Origin: Euphorbia lathyris
Taxonomy: Eukaryota > Streptophyta > Magnoliopsida > Malpighiales > Euphorbiaceae
Length of the DNA: 64,000 nt
Direction: 5' to 3'
Assembly (NCBI RefSeq): GCF_963576675.1
Contig: NC_088916.1
Location: 87,251,501 to 87,315,500, forward strand
The position numbers and the translations under genes are program-made. The notes under the pieces were generated by a model. The model ran no database searches. It saw nothing but the letters and a program-made list of their open reading frames with translations, and was not told the DNA's origin. Below, one piece after another: positions 13,291 to 24,734 of this stretch (position 1 is the first letter of the stretch; every line of letters starts with the position of its first letter).

Positions 13291-13845
13291 CACTTCTAAT
13301 GACAGTACATATAGAAATAATGACGGTCTATTATCTCGTGAGAATGTTATAATGATGATGGTAGAAATTGGAAATAACGACGGTTTATTTTCTTATTAAA
13401 AGGTTATAATAACGACTGTTTATTCACTCGCTAAAGTATAATAACAATGACGGTGGTTTTTGGAAATAACGACCGTATATTCAATCATTAACGTTTCATA
13501 ATAATGACGGTGAAGAACGGAAATAACGATCGTTTATTCACTCATTAAAAGGTCATAATAACGACAGTGAATTATGTGAATAATGACCGTTTATTCACCC
13601 ATTAATACGTCTTAATAACGACGGTGAAATCAGTTAACAACGACGGTCATTATTGTCCTAATTATTGAGTAGTAAGGACAGGCTGCATACAGTCGTTGTT
13701 TTGTTTTAACGACGGGACACGGTATACCGTCGTTAATACCTTTAGTGTCGGAGGTTTTAACGAGGGTGGACGACGGTATATACGGTCGTTATAAGTTAAT
13801 AACGACGGTATTTATTTAATTAACGACGAGATTAACTCTCGTTAT
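13290..13845. repeat. CACTA-1 subterminal repeat block
   Basis: About seven degenerate units of roughly 75-80 bp contain ataacgacggt / gaccgtttattcactcatta in both orientations. Such repeats are the usual binding sites of the second CACTA protein. The units get denser toward the terminus. Confidence 0.85.
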
Positions 13846-13848
13846 AGA

Positions 13849-13865
13849 CCAAATTTCTTGTAGTG
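13849..13865. repeat. Right terminal inverted repeat of CACTA-1
   Basis: The sequence ccaaatttcttgtagtg is the inverted form of cactacaagaaatttgg, the canonical plant CACTA terminus. The next three bases (13866-13868, ata) would be the target duplication, but the left partner is outside the window. Confidence 0.85.
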
Positions 13866-14055
13866 ATAGATACAGATCTTGATAGTGGGGCAGAAAACAT
13901 TTTGAGACAAGAAACTAGTGAAGGAGAAGAGCAAAATGAAGAAGGGGCATATAAAACAATGAATAGGAGAGATAGGAGGATGCAAACTTGGATGGGAGAG
14001 TATGTAAGTGGGGAGGATCTAAGTGAAGAAGACGAGACAGCCTATATGGTAGCAT
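13866..14055 (+). pseudogene. Copia Pol fragment, integrase-RT linker
   Basis: The frame from 13866 reads TDLDSGAENIL..., NRRDRRMQTWMGEYVSGEDL and SEEDETAYMVA. This is the acidic, poorly conserved linker between integrase and reverse transcriptase of a Ty1/Copia polyprotein. The left side is cut by the CACTA-1 terminus and the right side by the CACTA-2 terminus. The frame continues into the RT fragment at 53507, which shows that CACTA-2 inserted here. Confidence 0.7.
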
Positions 14056-14084
14056 CACTACAAGAAAATCGCTTTTTGGTAACA

Positions 14085-14580
14085 AGCTTTGGCAACAATG
14101 GAAGAAGTTGTTGCTATAAACGAACGTTAGCAACCAACTTTTTTGAGTCGTTACAAAAGGTTGTTACTGTAAATTTATTTCGACGGGTGGGATTTGATGA
14201 GAAAAGGTAATAACTTTGGCAACAATGTCTTTGTTGTTATAAATGAAAATATTTTTACCAACAACTCCATGTTGTTACTTTAAATGAAAGCATTTACTAC
14301 AACAACACATTGTTGTTGCTGTAACGAAAACATTTATAGCTACAACAAAATATTGTTGCTGTAAATGAAAGTATTTACAGTAACGAATCCGTGTTGTTGA
14401 TGTAAATGAATGTATTTACAGTAACGAATATGTGTTGTTGTTGTAACAAATCAATTTACAGTAACAACTCTATGTTGTTGCTGTAAATGAAAGAAATTTT
14501 TAACAACGACCCTATGCTGTTGCATAAGAATTAAATATTTTTACAACAAAAGAGATGGTTGTGAAAGAAATTTTTAAACT
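14085..14580. repeat. CACTA-2 left subterminal repeats
   Basis: About eight units of roughly 60 bp have the form tttacagtaacaac...gttgttgctgtaaatgaaag. Each is an imperfect palindrome, as expected for subterminal binding sites. Confidence 0.85.
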
Positions 14581-14900
14581 AATTAAAAAATAAAATAAAT
14601 ACATATAATATAAAATAAATATTTAAAATTATATACTATATTTAGTAAATTATATAATTTAAATTGAACTGCAAAATATTACAAAAAATGACATTTCTTA
14701 TTTTTTTTATATTAATAAATTTTAACTTTAAATATAGATTGAATAAATTTTAGAAGTTAGTAATTCAATAAATAATGTTGTAAATAAGAGAATCCATTCC
14801 GTAATGAGGAAGGTCACATTATTAGTAATATTAATTAATTATCTATTTAAAAATTATATTTAGAAACCCTAATCATATTCTCTTCGAATGAAACACATTA
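14581..14900. other. AT-rich spacer in CACTA-2
   Basis: Very AT-rich sequence between the subterminal repeats and the captured gene segment. Nothing recognisable was seen. Confidence 0.5.
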
Positions 14901-15345
14901 GCTGCGCATTTTCTTCTTTGTGCTTTCTCTGCTTCTTTCTTTGAAACCACAGCCACCCACCCTTTTCTCTTCCTTTATCTCACAACCTTACCTTATTACT
15001 CAGAATTCTCCATGGTTACTCCAGATGCACGAACTCCGGCGGAAAACAGGCTCCTTTCTACCAACGTCAGCAGCTCTCCATAACCTTCCACATATTCGTT
15101 CTCACTCATCGTGGTTAGTCTTTCATCTCTTGGTTCTTTCTTTCTTTTCCTTCCAAATTTCATAGGGTTTCTTCGGAATCAACATCGATCTTGGTTTCCA
15201 TCCATTGTTTTTTCGATTTCGACTGCAGTAAACACACGGCACGGGAAGCATAACCGTTTGAGTCCTTATTGAGCGGAAGAGTGGAGGTGAAATGGGGTCT
15301 AGTTCGAATCTGATACAGCTCCGAGGTATGGTATTTTCGATTAGC
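14901..15345 (+). pseudogene. Captured host-gene 5' segment, unidentified
   Basis: The base composition changes to pyrimidine-rich plant 5'-UTR-like sequence. A short ORF starts at ATG 15011 (MVTPDARTPAENRLLSTNVS) and stops after 23 codons. A second ATG at 15293 (MGSSSNLIQLRG) runs to a possible gtatgg splice donor near 15336. These pieces precede the RecQ exon in the same orientation, so they may be its first exons or belong to another gene. I recognise neither peptide. Confidence 0.4.
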
Positions 15346-15495
15346 TTTAGTATATTTCGGTACATAACTGGTTTAGTTGATGCTTTTACTGTGATTAATT
15401 GCAGTCTATCCATCAGTTTTATGCCCTGCCTATCAATACTAAAATGAATCATCTGCAGCTTATCAATTTCTAATAATCTCATTGATGCTTTCCAG

Positions 15496-15610
15496 CGACT
15501 AGGGACATGACTTTCGTTCTGGTTATAGGGCATTGGAATGTCTCAACAAGCATTTTCCTAATGTCCCACTGATGGCTTTGACTGCTAAGGTTACTCACTC
15601 TGTTCATGAG
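15496..15610 (+). pseudogene. RecQ-family helicase exon captured in CACTA-2
   Basis: A 115-bp exon-like block is bounded by ttccag on the left and gtgatt on the right. It encodes GHDFRSGYRALECL, KHFPNVPLMALTAK and VTHSVHE. The GHDFR...Y...L...FP..P..ALTA(T) pattern is typical of the RecQ DNA-helicase core (the motif II-III region of DEAH ATPases that unwind recombination intermediates). The codon before GHDFR is TAG (15500-15502) where the family has tryptophan. The conserved ALTAT reads ALTAK. Only one exon is left, cut downstream by a copia LTR, so it is a non-functional fragment. Which RecQ paralogue it came from cannot be said. Confidence 0.7.
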
Positions 15611-15827
15611 GTGATTATTCTACAATATTTTGTGCCTTTATTAGTAAAAATGTTGTCCTTATATTCAAATCTGTAAATTAAAGTAGTGGAGAACATGGTT
15701 AGTGATTTTAGGAAATCACAACTATAATTAGAACCTCATTCTTCATCTTTATGGCCGTTTTCAAACATTCAAGTTTAAAATCATTAATCTCAAGCCATCA
15801 ATTTCATATTCATAATAGAAGATAATC

Positions 15828-16016
15828 TGTTGATTATTTCTTAAGCCTAACACGGCATATATACAAATATACAAGAGTAATTTTAGGAGCTAATCTAGGA
15901 GTAATTTTAGGAGCTAATCTAGGAAACAAATCAACCTACTAATCACAAATAACTCTACAACAATATTTCCTAAAACAGAATAATAACCATTCGGTTATTC
16001 TAACACTCCCCCTCAG
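15828..16016 (-). repeat. Ale-like copia 3' LTR and polypurine tract
   Basis: On the minus strand the LTR runs from TGTTAGAATAACC (16005) to AATCAACA (15828), 178 bp. It is preceded by the polypurine tract (plus strand ctccccctcag, 16006-16016). Inside, gagtaattttaggagctaat occurs twice in tandem. Bases taatc at 15823-15827 would be the target duplication, but its partner is lost. Confidence 0.8.
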
Positions 16017-16039
16017 TCGAAGCAGGAGAAGGACGAATG

Positions 16040-16684
16040 TGATAACAACTCAAATTATTCTTGAATAAGGAATAAAGGAAAATTAATAGAAATAATGACA
16101 AACCATTATTCCTTCTAAAAGAGATATTTATGCATGATTAATGTGGAATTAATGATAATTAATGCAGGGGCAAATATGCAAATAATGAGGAAAAGGAAGG
16201 AGTCTCTAGCATTATGCCACACCACGTGGACCATGGCGAGATACGCCATAACGAGATACGCCCGATGAGAGCGAGTAATGGAGACCCGCCATTGCTCTCA
16301 AGGAGAGCATACATACGCCTTGACGGATCCAAGAATACCAAAAGGCGCCTTTATTACCATCCATGAATGGGAATAAATACAATTAAATGACAATTAATAG
16401 CCATTAAAGGGGAATAAAGACTTGACTGTTCGAATACCTCAACTCTGAGGGTTTTAATGATAAATGTTGGGATTAATGGAGAATTGATAGCAATCAAAGA
16501 TGAGTAATGGCACAACTCTTCACCTGCTTCCTAGGATCAAAGGTACACTTACTGATTCTCTACTTTTGTGCTTACAGTTTATTCTCAGAAATATTACTGA
16601 CTTTGGCATCGGAGTGTCCCCGGCCGATCCCAACAACGCCTCACAGGGAAGTGCTCTGATCAAGGATTTTTCCACAAGTTATCA
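16040..16684 (+). repeat. 5' LTR of Tat-like element, TATA box deleted
   Basis: This matches the 3' LTR but lacks 49 bp between two gcttcc repeats (site at 16526-16531). The missing part holds the TATA-like tatataaata seen in the 3' LTR. The bases after the LTR (ttggtgcggtgaagg) sit where a primer-binding site belongs. A similar ttagtgcggtgaacg follows the related LTR at 59314. The priming tRNA was not identified. Confidence 0.75.
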
Positions 16685-18440
16685 ATTGGTGCGGTGAAGG
16701 TGGATCTCTAACAAACAGAAGATCACAAAATCTTGATTGTATAGAGTTTCACAAAGAACAAAACAATGGAGTCAACAGAATAGAAATCACAATCTCAAAC
16801 TTTGGCTCAATCAGTACAACAAATCTATCCAAAGATACAGTTCTCCATATATTGGTGAGAAATAGTTTTCTACATTAAATCTGGAATTTTATGATGAAAA
16901 AGATAAGTTTCCTCCCCTTTCTTATTCCATTTTTAATTAAAGAAAATTGAGATCCCTCACTCTTATAAAGTGCTATGAATATCATTACATGTTATTATGA
17001 TAAATCTAATAAACTGTGAAAGATGAAATCATAGACACAAATCTTTCATTAAATCTTGCATGCTTACTATGCCCTCATATTTTTATGCATGACAAGTGTA
17101 ATATGATATTATCATTGAATTAGTACAAACGCATGTATAAGACCCGTAATCTTGGGATTTACGAAAAAAAATCATCCATTCAATGTGATTTTGTCATTTG
17201 ATATTAAAATATCATAAAAGGGCTCATGTAATTACAAATGATTTAGATCTGGTCGGTCTTTTGGATGAACATGCATATAACTATTAGAAGAAATTACAAA
17301 AAAATCATATTTGGTTTTTTCTTGTACAATTCACCATCTATGTATGGCTTTTCTCCTATATAGTACTTTTAATATCAGAAATTCATATTTTTGAATATTG
17401 TTTTGTCAAATAGTTATTTCATTCCCTTTTTTACAAGGATGTGTCTATTCATATAAAAACTGTTTATTTGACATTGTTAGAATTTCTGTTATCAACACAA
17501 GAGACTTGAAAATATTGAGTCTATTTGTAATTATCCTGTAATTGTCCCTAACTATTAAGGCCATTATGGGCTGATGAATTACCAAATTGGATAAACAAAA
17601 CTTTCATGTCCTGAGCTAACTACAAAATAGTGCAAGTGTCGGTTTCGGATCGGAACATTAATTTATGCGAAATTCTTAAGATATACATGAGAATTCCTTA
17701 AAAATTGGAGGATTGTATGTGAAGGTAGGTGAGAGTGGATTTTGAGTAATTTTCCTTACACTCCAAATTGGAGGAGAATCATGGTACATGTATTTTTCTT
17801 CCAAAATTACTCTTTCTCTTTTATTTTATTCGTACAAATGAAATGATATAAGAGTAATTTTATATATAACTATATTATTAAATCATCACTTACCTTTCTT
17901 TAATTACACCTCATTCAAATGAGGCTTTAATGATCTCTGAATGCCATTAATGTATGGATGCACAATATTAATTGCAAGTAAATAGCAACTATGTAAGATA
18001 TCTTACCCAATATAGAATGTCATAACTTTTATGACGTTTAAAATAAATATGCTATCTTGGATATTAATGCGCATTGAAATACAAAAGGACATTATTCTTA
18101 AAGCATTCTCATTATGGTTATTTATTAAGAATTCATTATGATATTCATGTGCAGTAGCAATCTTCATGGTTATGACCGTTATACGTGATATTATTATTAA
18201 AACAAGCACGATTAAAATTCTATTATGAATTTGTTTGACATATAATATTTACTCGATTTTATCCTTTGACTAAGTTCATTCTAGAGTCAGGGACCAACGT
18301 GAAGGAATTATTAAGTTGATTCCAAGATGAACTAAAAATTCCATAAAGAGACATTGCATTATACATGATATTTGCCAACAAGGTCAATGCAAACAGTCTT
18401 TTGCTATGAAGTATGTTCCGTGGATCAAGCCACTGATCCC
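16685..18440. other. Decayed 5' interior of Tat-like element
   Basis: AT-rich sequence after the 5' LTR with no recognisable gag frame. It may contain unrecognised insertions or simply be eroded untranslated and gag sequence. Confidence 0.4.
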
Positions 18441-18589
18441 CAAGGTAAGTGAATATAGTTTTTATGCCTTACCACAATCTTTTAATAATGGACAGAGTAT
18501 GCCCCACTTCTGGAGTTCTTTCAGTGCTAACCCATAAGTACAAGGGAGTTGCTAATACTACAACCAGTGCAAACACTGATATGAAAAAT

Positions 18590-19250
18590 AAAGCTCAATC
18601 CAAAGAAGTGTATATGCAGAGTCACTTCAGAAAAATTCCTTGACTATCTCATTGGCCAAAAAGGAGTTAGAGCAAATCCAGATAAAATAAAAGCCTTGCG
18701 AGGAAAAAGGTGAAAAGAGCGCCTAAATAAAAGCCATGCGAGGAAAAAGGTGAAAAGAGCGCCTAAATGAAAACCCCACAATGGGTGAGAAAGATCCAGA
18801 GGTTGAACGGGCGGATCATCATACTAGAAAGATTGTCAACAAGCATATCAAGGTATAAAACAATTCCTAACAGAACCACCCTTGATGAGCAGACCAATCT
18901 AAAGGGGAGACCTGCATTTGTATCAATCTGTCATGGATAAAGCTATATGCACCGTGGTTATTCAAGAAGAAGAAGGTCAGCAGTTCTCCATCTATTATGT
19001 TAGCGAAATGTTGAAGGATGTGGAGACAAGATATTCGAAGCTAGATAAAATGGCTCCCACGGTTGTGACAACATCCATCCGCGTTAAACCATAGCTCCAA
19101 GTATAACCTCAACATGATCGATATCAAGATCAAGAGCCGGATTTACCATCACGATTCAACATTGAACACACGGATGATGAGATTGAAAGACGAGGGCATA
19201 CCGCTCTAGATAGACAAGAGAACAATGCAGAAAGATATGCCATCTAGTTA
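18590..19250 (+). pseudogene. Tat-like pol remnant: end of RT and RNase H
   Basis: Translations in changing frames give LDYLIGQKGVRANPDKIKAL (end of the gypsy RT palm and connection) and then YYVSEMLKDVETRYSKLDKM (start of gypsy RNase H). A 45-bp stretch around 18690-18770 (ataaaagccatgcgaggaaa) is tandemly repeated. Many frameshifts make it non-functional. Confidence 0.65.
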
Positions 19251-19460
19251 ATAGGAATTCGCCATTCACAACACAGATCTTGAGGTACGAGGCGGACAGA
19301 ATGTTTAAAGCTTCCAACTTGCCATAATATAAAGGAGAAGAGTCAATATAAACGGGACATTACATATCTCGAACCCAAAGGAGGGGAGCATGTAACCGTT
19401 GGAAGAAACGCCAAAGCGTACTACAGGTTGGCCACCACACTGAAGCTTGCTGGGAGCTGG

Positions 19461-21157
19461 TGATAGGGGTCAAAAACCCCTATCTTTGGGTACGGTTTTA
19501 GGACGGGTTTTAGCATTATTTAGTTAATAAGCGAGCATTTCTCGCATTTAAATGCTTTTGTGTGAGTTAGTTAGGAATTGGAAACGTTTTATTTATTTTT
19601 CGTTGTTTAGGCTCGTTTTGTGACCAATTTAGGCAATTACGGCCAAAATAGCATGCATAGTATAATTCCGTTATCTTTTGAAGCTAATTGGTCCGCCAAA
19701 AGTCGCACCAAACGAAGCGTTTGCTCAAAATAAGCGATTGGCGGGTCAATTTATCCCTTGGACTAATGTTGTTTGGAGTTTATGTGCGTGTGCAGGTTAA
19801 AACATGATTAATTTCAGGCAAAAATGGTGTCTCGGGGACCCCCGGCAGTCGCTCGGCGAATTGAGCATCGGCGCGCAGCCCAGGCACTGCCCAGGCACGG
19901 CCCAGGCACTGCCTAGGCACTGTGCCTGCTCGCCGAGCAGGCCACCAGAGGCCTGCTCGGGCGAGCAGGATGCCTGCTCGCCGAGTAGGCCGCTAGGCGC
20001 CTGCTCGCCGAGCAGGGCGCTGCTCGTCGCGAGTAGCCCTGCTCGCCGAGCAGCTCGCCCTGCTCGGCGAGCAGACCTGCGGGAATTGGTCAAAAAGACC
20101 AATTCCGCCCCCACGAAGCCACAATGGACCCCACGACTTCCTACACCAATAAGGACACGAAAATAGGTCAAAAAGAGGGCCGAGCCACGCCTATAAATAG
20201 AGTTTTCCAATGTAAATTAGATATCTTTTATCTTTGTAATTTTCTTAGTTTTCCTCTTGAGAAATCCTCTCCACCTCCTCCATATCCTTCAAACCTCCAT
20301 TGAAGACACCTCCGAAGCTCCGTTCACCGAGGATTGCTCAAGCTCCATCCTTAAGTCCTAGAAAGATGCCTGCATTGGTAGACAGGTTCCCTGAAAGGGA
20401 TTTTTCTTCTTTTACATTCTATCTAGCCTCTGATACATGTTATGAATTCTAGGCTTATTGTAACTTCGTGACAATATTCTCCATCTTTGATATATATTAT
20501 AGTTCTTATTCATTCAATTGTTTTAATGCTTTAATCTTTATCTTACGCTTTGTCTGATTGGTTTAACTCATTCGATAATCCCAAAATCAAGTTGGCACAT
20601 ATTGCGAGCTGAATCTGACCTAGTCAGTGCCTATAGGATTGACGACACTATAGAAGATTAAGCCCAAATTACTGAGCCTTAGAGCTAGTTTCGGCCTTAC
20701 AAGGGAATCACGAACTAGGGACTTTAGGAGGATAGGTCGGGTTAATCGCCTCGGACACAAGTGACTTAGGTTTTAATTCAATTACTTAAACAATCTATTT
20801 TCATTATCATCGTATCCCTTCATGTTCCTTCGGATAATTGCATTGGTAAAAGATCACTTAGGAGTAGTTTAACTTAATTAGGGGTAGAGTAACTTAATTA
20901 GGCGTAGAATAACTTAGTTAGAATAAGATAACTTAGCTAGGAATAGTATAATTCAACCTAGGAGTAGATTAACTTAGAAAAACCAACTCAAAACCCCCTA
21001 AGCCTAGATAACACCTGAAACCAAGTAACTCGATACTTGCAGAAAGAAATCCTGTGGACGATAACCTGGACTTAACCAGAAATTTATTACTTGATAACGA
21101 CGGGGTACACTTATCCCTTAGTGAGTTCTCATCTCTAACTTAGGTGAGGGCGCATCA
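19461..21157 (+). repeat. Athila-type 5' LTR with palindrome array
   Basis: It starts tgataggggtcaaaaacccc and ends gagggcgcatca. It holds a GC-rich array of 17-bp palindromes cctgctcgccgagcagg at 19860-20090, a TATA box ctataaatag at 20191-20200, and a series of ggagtagtttaacttaatta-like repeats near 20850-20970. Confidence 0.9.
20191..20200 (+). promoter_or_regulatory. LTR TATA box (5' LTR)
   Basis: The sequence ctataaatag lies about 100 bp downstream of the GC-rich array. The same box is at 25466-25475 in the 3' LTR. It is the most likely start-setting element of this retrotransposon. Confidence 0.6.
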
Positions 21158-21163
21158 AGTTTT

Positions 21164-21181
21164 TGGCGCCGTTGCCGGGGA
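21164..21181 (+). promoter_or_regulatory. Primer-binding site, tRNA-Asp type
   Basis: The sequence tggcgccgttgccgggga, six bases after the 5' LTR, is the classic primer-binding site of Athila and related gypsy elements. Confidence 0.85.
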
Positions 21182-21238
21182 TTTATTTCTTCTGCAACAT
21201 CGAACCAAAGGTCGATTTGTTAGTTTAGGCATTCCTTT

Positions 21239-21510
21239 GTGAATATCTCTGTGAATATCATCTATACTTGTTTATCTATACTTGTTATAACCGTTAATAC
21301 TTGTTTATATTTATACTTGTTCATATTTATACCTGTTTATACATATACTTGCTTATACATACACTTGTTTATATACGATTCTTTTTGTAAATATCCTTGT
21401 TTATATCGCTTATACTTGTTTATACATAATTCTTTATAATTATTCTCTATACTTGTTGATATATAATTTCTTTATACTTTTTTATACTTGTTCATATCTG
21501 TATACTGTTA
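21239..21510. repeat. Degenerate tatacttgttta tandem repeat
   Basis: About a dozen imperfect copies of a 12-20 bp unit (tatacttgtttatac) fill the leader between the primer-binding site and the gag-like ORF. Confidence 0.8.
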
Positions 21511-21561
21511 CTTATCCACTTTTGTGCTAGAACTTCACTTTTTCTCAGCATTCTCTGATCA

Positions 21562-22524
21562 ATGAATTGGCAAGAAAAAGTCGAGTGGCAAGCTCAAAAG
21601 TTTACTATCCCATCAAGACAATACATTCATGCCCTGGAGAATGAGGCTCCCAATCCCTCCATGGCCAACTTAAATGAGAAAATGGATATCTTGATGGCGA
21701 AACTGAGCCTCAACACCAATGAAACTGTAAGTTTTGTGGGTAATCACCAAAGGTATAATTCTAACCCCAATTCTTACAGCTTTTATAGTAGTGATTGGAG
21801 GAGACCTCAACACTCAAATCTGTCCTACGGGAACCCTAACATGTTGAGGCCTCCAAATAGGTTTGTTAATGAGCACAGGGAAAACGAATTGGGAATGTTC
21901 CCTTACGAACAAGCAAGCCAAGTTCCTCCACAACCCTCTAGCTCACAAGATGAGGTGCTGTCCCTTTTGAAAGGAATATCAGCCCGACTTACAATCAACG
22001 AGGAGGTTTGCAAGGACTTGAGCAACCAATTGGCTCAAATAAACCAAGAGATGCAAAAGCAATCCCGAGATGCTCTCCCAGGCATAAAGGAAAACATAGA
22101 AATCCCACAGAGGGAATCAGCTCAAGCCATCTCTTTGAGGAATGACGAAAAGGTAGAACCAAGTCCACTGTCACATGCATCACTCAAAGTAAGTGAAGAA
22201 CCGGAAGCGGTAAGCAACCCCGGTTCAAAATCTGAAATTCTAAATCATGTGATAGAAATAAATGATCAAATCGAAGCTTGTGTATATCAACTACCTTTTC
22301 CTCAAAAGTTCGAAAAGTTTGGATTTACTCTTTGTTCAGAAGTTTTCATTCTCTTCGACCTACCAAGAGAATCCAAAAGGGAGCAAACCAAACTTTTTCA
22401 TAATATGTTTAAATTCGACCTCCTACTTTCATTAAACTTATTTGAGGCTCTTAATCCGTTTTGTAGGTACGGGTTATTTGTTAAGGAGTTCGAGTTCCTA
22501 ACGCGAGTAGAAGCATACACCTAG
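21562..22524 (+). CDS. Gag-like protein of the non-autonomous Athila element
   Basis: An intact 320-codon frame begins MNWQEKVEWQAQKFTIPSRQ. Residues 30-60 include MANLNEKMDILMAKLSL; residues 60-120 are rich in N, S, Y and P (SSDWRRPQHSNLSYGNPNM). A central coiled segment (LLKGISARLTINEEVCKDLSNQL) near 135-165 precedes a Glu/Pro-rich tail. Similar low-complexity linker sequence occurs in Athila Gag C-terminal regions, but neither the full capsid domain nor a zinc knuckle is visible. It may be a truncated Gag kept by the element. Function is inferred only from its position after the leader. Confidence 0.6.
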   Translation: MNWQEKVEWQAQKFTIPSRQYIHALENEAPNPSMANLNEKMDILMAKLSLNTNETVSFVGNHQRYNSNPNSYSFYSSDWRRPQHSNLSYGNPNMLRPPNRFVNEHRENELGMFPYEQASQVPPQPSSSQDEVLSLLKGISARLTINEEVCKDLSNQLAQINQEMQKQSRDALPGIKENIEIPQRESAQAISLRNDEKVEPSPLSHASLKVSEEPEAVSNPGSKSEILNHVIEINDQIEACVYQLPFPQKFEKFGFTLCSEVFILFDLPRESKREQTKLFHNMFKFDLLLSLNLFEALNPFCRYGLFVKEFEFLTRVEAYT

Positions 22525-22805
22525 GCGGGAATTCTATATCGAGCTCACCGACTATAACGTAGCGCTTCTTGGGAGGCAACCCAAGTTTTAATAAAACTTT
22601 TCAGGTTTATTTTATTTAGATTATACATTGATTTTTTTAGTTTAGTCTTTTTAGTTTTCTTTTACGTTTTTTTAAAAAAAATGTTCGTTTAAAAAAAAAA
22701 ATAAATAAATAAATATTTTTTTAGTTGTTTAGTTTTATTTTATTTTATTTTATTTTTATTTTTATTTTAAAGTTTTCAGGTTTAAAATAAATTTTTTTTA
22801 AAAAT

Positions 22806-23090
22806 ATATATATATATATTTTTTGGCCCAGGAGGCCCAGCTCGGGCGAGCTGGGCACTGCCGCCCAGCTCGGCGAGTAGGGCCCTGCTCGCCGCGAGCT
22901 GGGCGCTAGCGTCCAGCCCGCCGCTGGGCCCTGCGCCCAGCACGCCGCTGGGCTGCTGGGCACTGCGCCCAGCCCGCTGCTGGGCGCTGGCGCGCAGTAT
23001 GCCGCTGGGCACTGCGCCCAGCCCGCCGCTGGGCGCGGGCGCGCAGCCCGCCGCTGGGCACTGCTGCTCGGCCGCGATAAGCAAACTGTT
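22806..23090. repeat. GC-rich palindromic repeat array, internal
   Basis: About eight copies of gcccagcccgccgctgggc and variants sit in an AT-rich setting directly after a long A/T homopolymer-rich stretch (22610-22820). Each unit is an imperfect palindrome (ccagc...gctgg). The overlapping minus-strand ORFs (22745-23235) are by-products of this composition. Confidence 0.85.
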
Positions 23091-24734
23091 CGAGATTTTT
23101 TTTTAAATCCCGAATGGAGCTGAAAAATAATAATAATAAATAAATAAATAAATAAAAATTGCACCGCAAATCATCAAATTTTTGGCGATTGCGATAAAAT
23201 CCGTAAGTTTTCTTCTCCACCCTAACTTTTTGCACTTGTACTTTATGGTTTGTGATGCAATGTTGGAACTTATTGCATATTTTTAGTGTGAGGAGGAGGG
23301 GTAGACAAACTTACAAAAATTGTATAATTTTTAAATTTTTGTTGCGTCGTGTCTAGTTTAGTTTAGCGTTTTCGGGTTTTATTTATGTTCTCGCATGTTT
23401 AGGATCTAAAACCGTGAACCTCCTTCGAATCTAAACTTCGTTAGTTTCCCTTGAGGGCTGAGAACCGAATCTAAGATTGCATGACAACTAGTTTAGGTGT
23501 AGGACACAATCCTTGTATCTGTAAGAGCATGAGCTAAAGTTTGCATTTAGACCCTACTTTTGAAGAAATGCTAAAATCATTACTTAGGTAGATAACTTAA
23601 GAATTGAAGGCATGTGATGTTGAACTTGAGTTTGGGGAAAACTAGTAAACACAAAATTGAAACCCAAAGAATTGTGAGTTGAATTTGAGCCTAAGAGCGA
23701 ACATCAAAAAGCTCTTTTTCTTGACATTTTTGTGTGAATGCTTTGACTTGTGGAAAGATTACAGATTTTGCACCTAATACTGTGTTGAACCTACATGCAA
23801 TGATTTGAAATGATAAACGATGAATCAGCCTCATTAGAATTAACCCTTTTTTCTTTACCTTATTTTCTCATTTTCATCCACTCTAGGAAGCCCCTTTGAG
23901 CCTATATTTTTGTAGTTGATAGATTTTTCTTTCGTTCTAACCTATTTTTGCAAACCACAACTTGGTTTGCTACTTAACCCTAAGTTTTTGCAAAGCTCAC
24001 ATCGAGCCTTTGTCGTTCTAGCGCTTTATCTTTGTTTATGGCATCATAGTAGCAAGCCAAAAGGCTAAGAAGTGATTGAGCATCACTATCCAAAAAGAAA
24101 AAAAAAGAGAAAAACAGAAAAAGAAAAGAAAAGAGACGAACAAAAAGGAGAACTTCATTCCTCAGTTCTTAAAATCAAAATGTCTCAAGAAAAAAAAAAT
24201 AATGAATAAAAAGCTCAGTCACTTCACATTTGCTAAAGCCATTTTAACTTTGTTTTTCTAGCGCTAGAACTATTAACCCTTGTTGTACCTTTAACCCTCT
24301 AACCACATTACAACCCCAATTCGAGGCTGTTTTTGATATCATCGGAGTCATATAGCATAGTAGAGGAACTCGGATGAACGTGCAAAATCAACGTAATCCT
24401 AAGCAAGAACATAAGCCGAGAGTAAACACTTTAGCCACCAAAATTGTGTGAATTGAGTGAACTACCTATGGTGAGGTGTTTTACTTAGCGATCCCCTCAA
24501 ACTCGTTTAATTGAACATGTGTCCTTTTGCTTAAAACTATGACCTATGATAATTGAAATGCGGCTTTTGGATATCGTGTCTCTACTTTGTATTTCCGAAT
24601 GCATGTAATTACAGATGCTCGAAATTGTGTCAAGCACCTAGTCAAACCGGGAGGTTTTCTAGCTTGCTTGTGATTGCGGGTTTAGTTTTTTTAGTTTACT
24701 TGGGGACAAGTAAAGTTTTAAGTGCGAGGATGTT
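23091..24734. other. Athila-type 3' untranslated region
   Basis: Non-coding sequence between the GC array and the 3' LTR. A purine-rich tract (24085-24205, mostly a and g) lies inside. A polypurine-like agtgtgaggaggaggggt is at 23286-23303, and agtgcgaggatgttt directly precedes the 3' LTR. Confidence 0.55.

Larger units (their letters stand above)
2566..13865 (+). mobile_element. CACTA-1, right part of an En/Spm-type transposon
   Basis: The segment carries the two genes of an autonomous CACTA element in standard order, a TNP2-type transposase and a second Transposase_24-like gene. These are followed by a subterminal repeat block and the terminus ccaaatttcttgtagtg, whose reverse complement starts cactacaagaaatttgg, the usual plant CACTA end. 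The right end is 13865. No matching left terminus was found between 1 and 2566, so the left boundary given is only where coding sequence begins. The element sits against copia coding sequence at 13866. Both genes are broken, so it is not autonomous now. Confidence 0.85.

Noticed and set aside
13863..14210. 115-aa ORF taken as a single gene
   Set aside because: Codons up to 14055 are copia linker; from 14056 the frame runs into the CACTA-2 terminus and subterminal repeats.
19797..20210. Overlapping 137-aa and 120-aa ORFs on both strands, repeated near 25054-25446
   Set aside because: They are by-products of the GC-rich palindrome array in the two LTRs. Both strands are open because stop codons are rare in that composition.
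21239..21439. 66-aa ORF with a hydrophobic, membrane-like sequence
   Set aside because: It is the translation of the tatacttgttta tandem repeat in the retroelement leader.
22745..23235. Three overlapping minus-strand ORFs rich in Ala, Arg and Pro
   Set aside because: Composition effect of the internal GC-rich repeat; no domain, and the frames carry repeat translations only.
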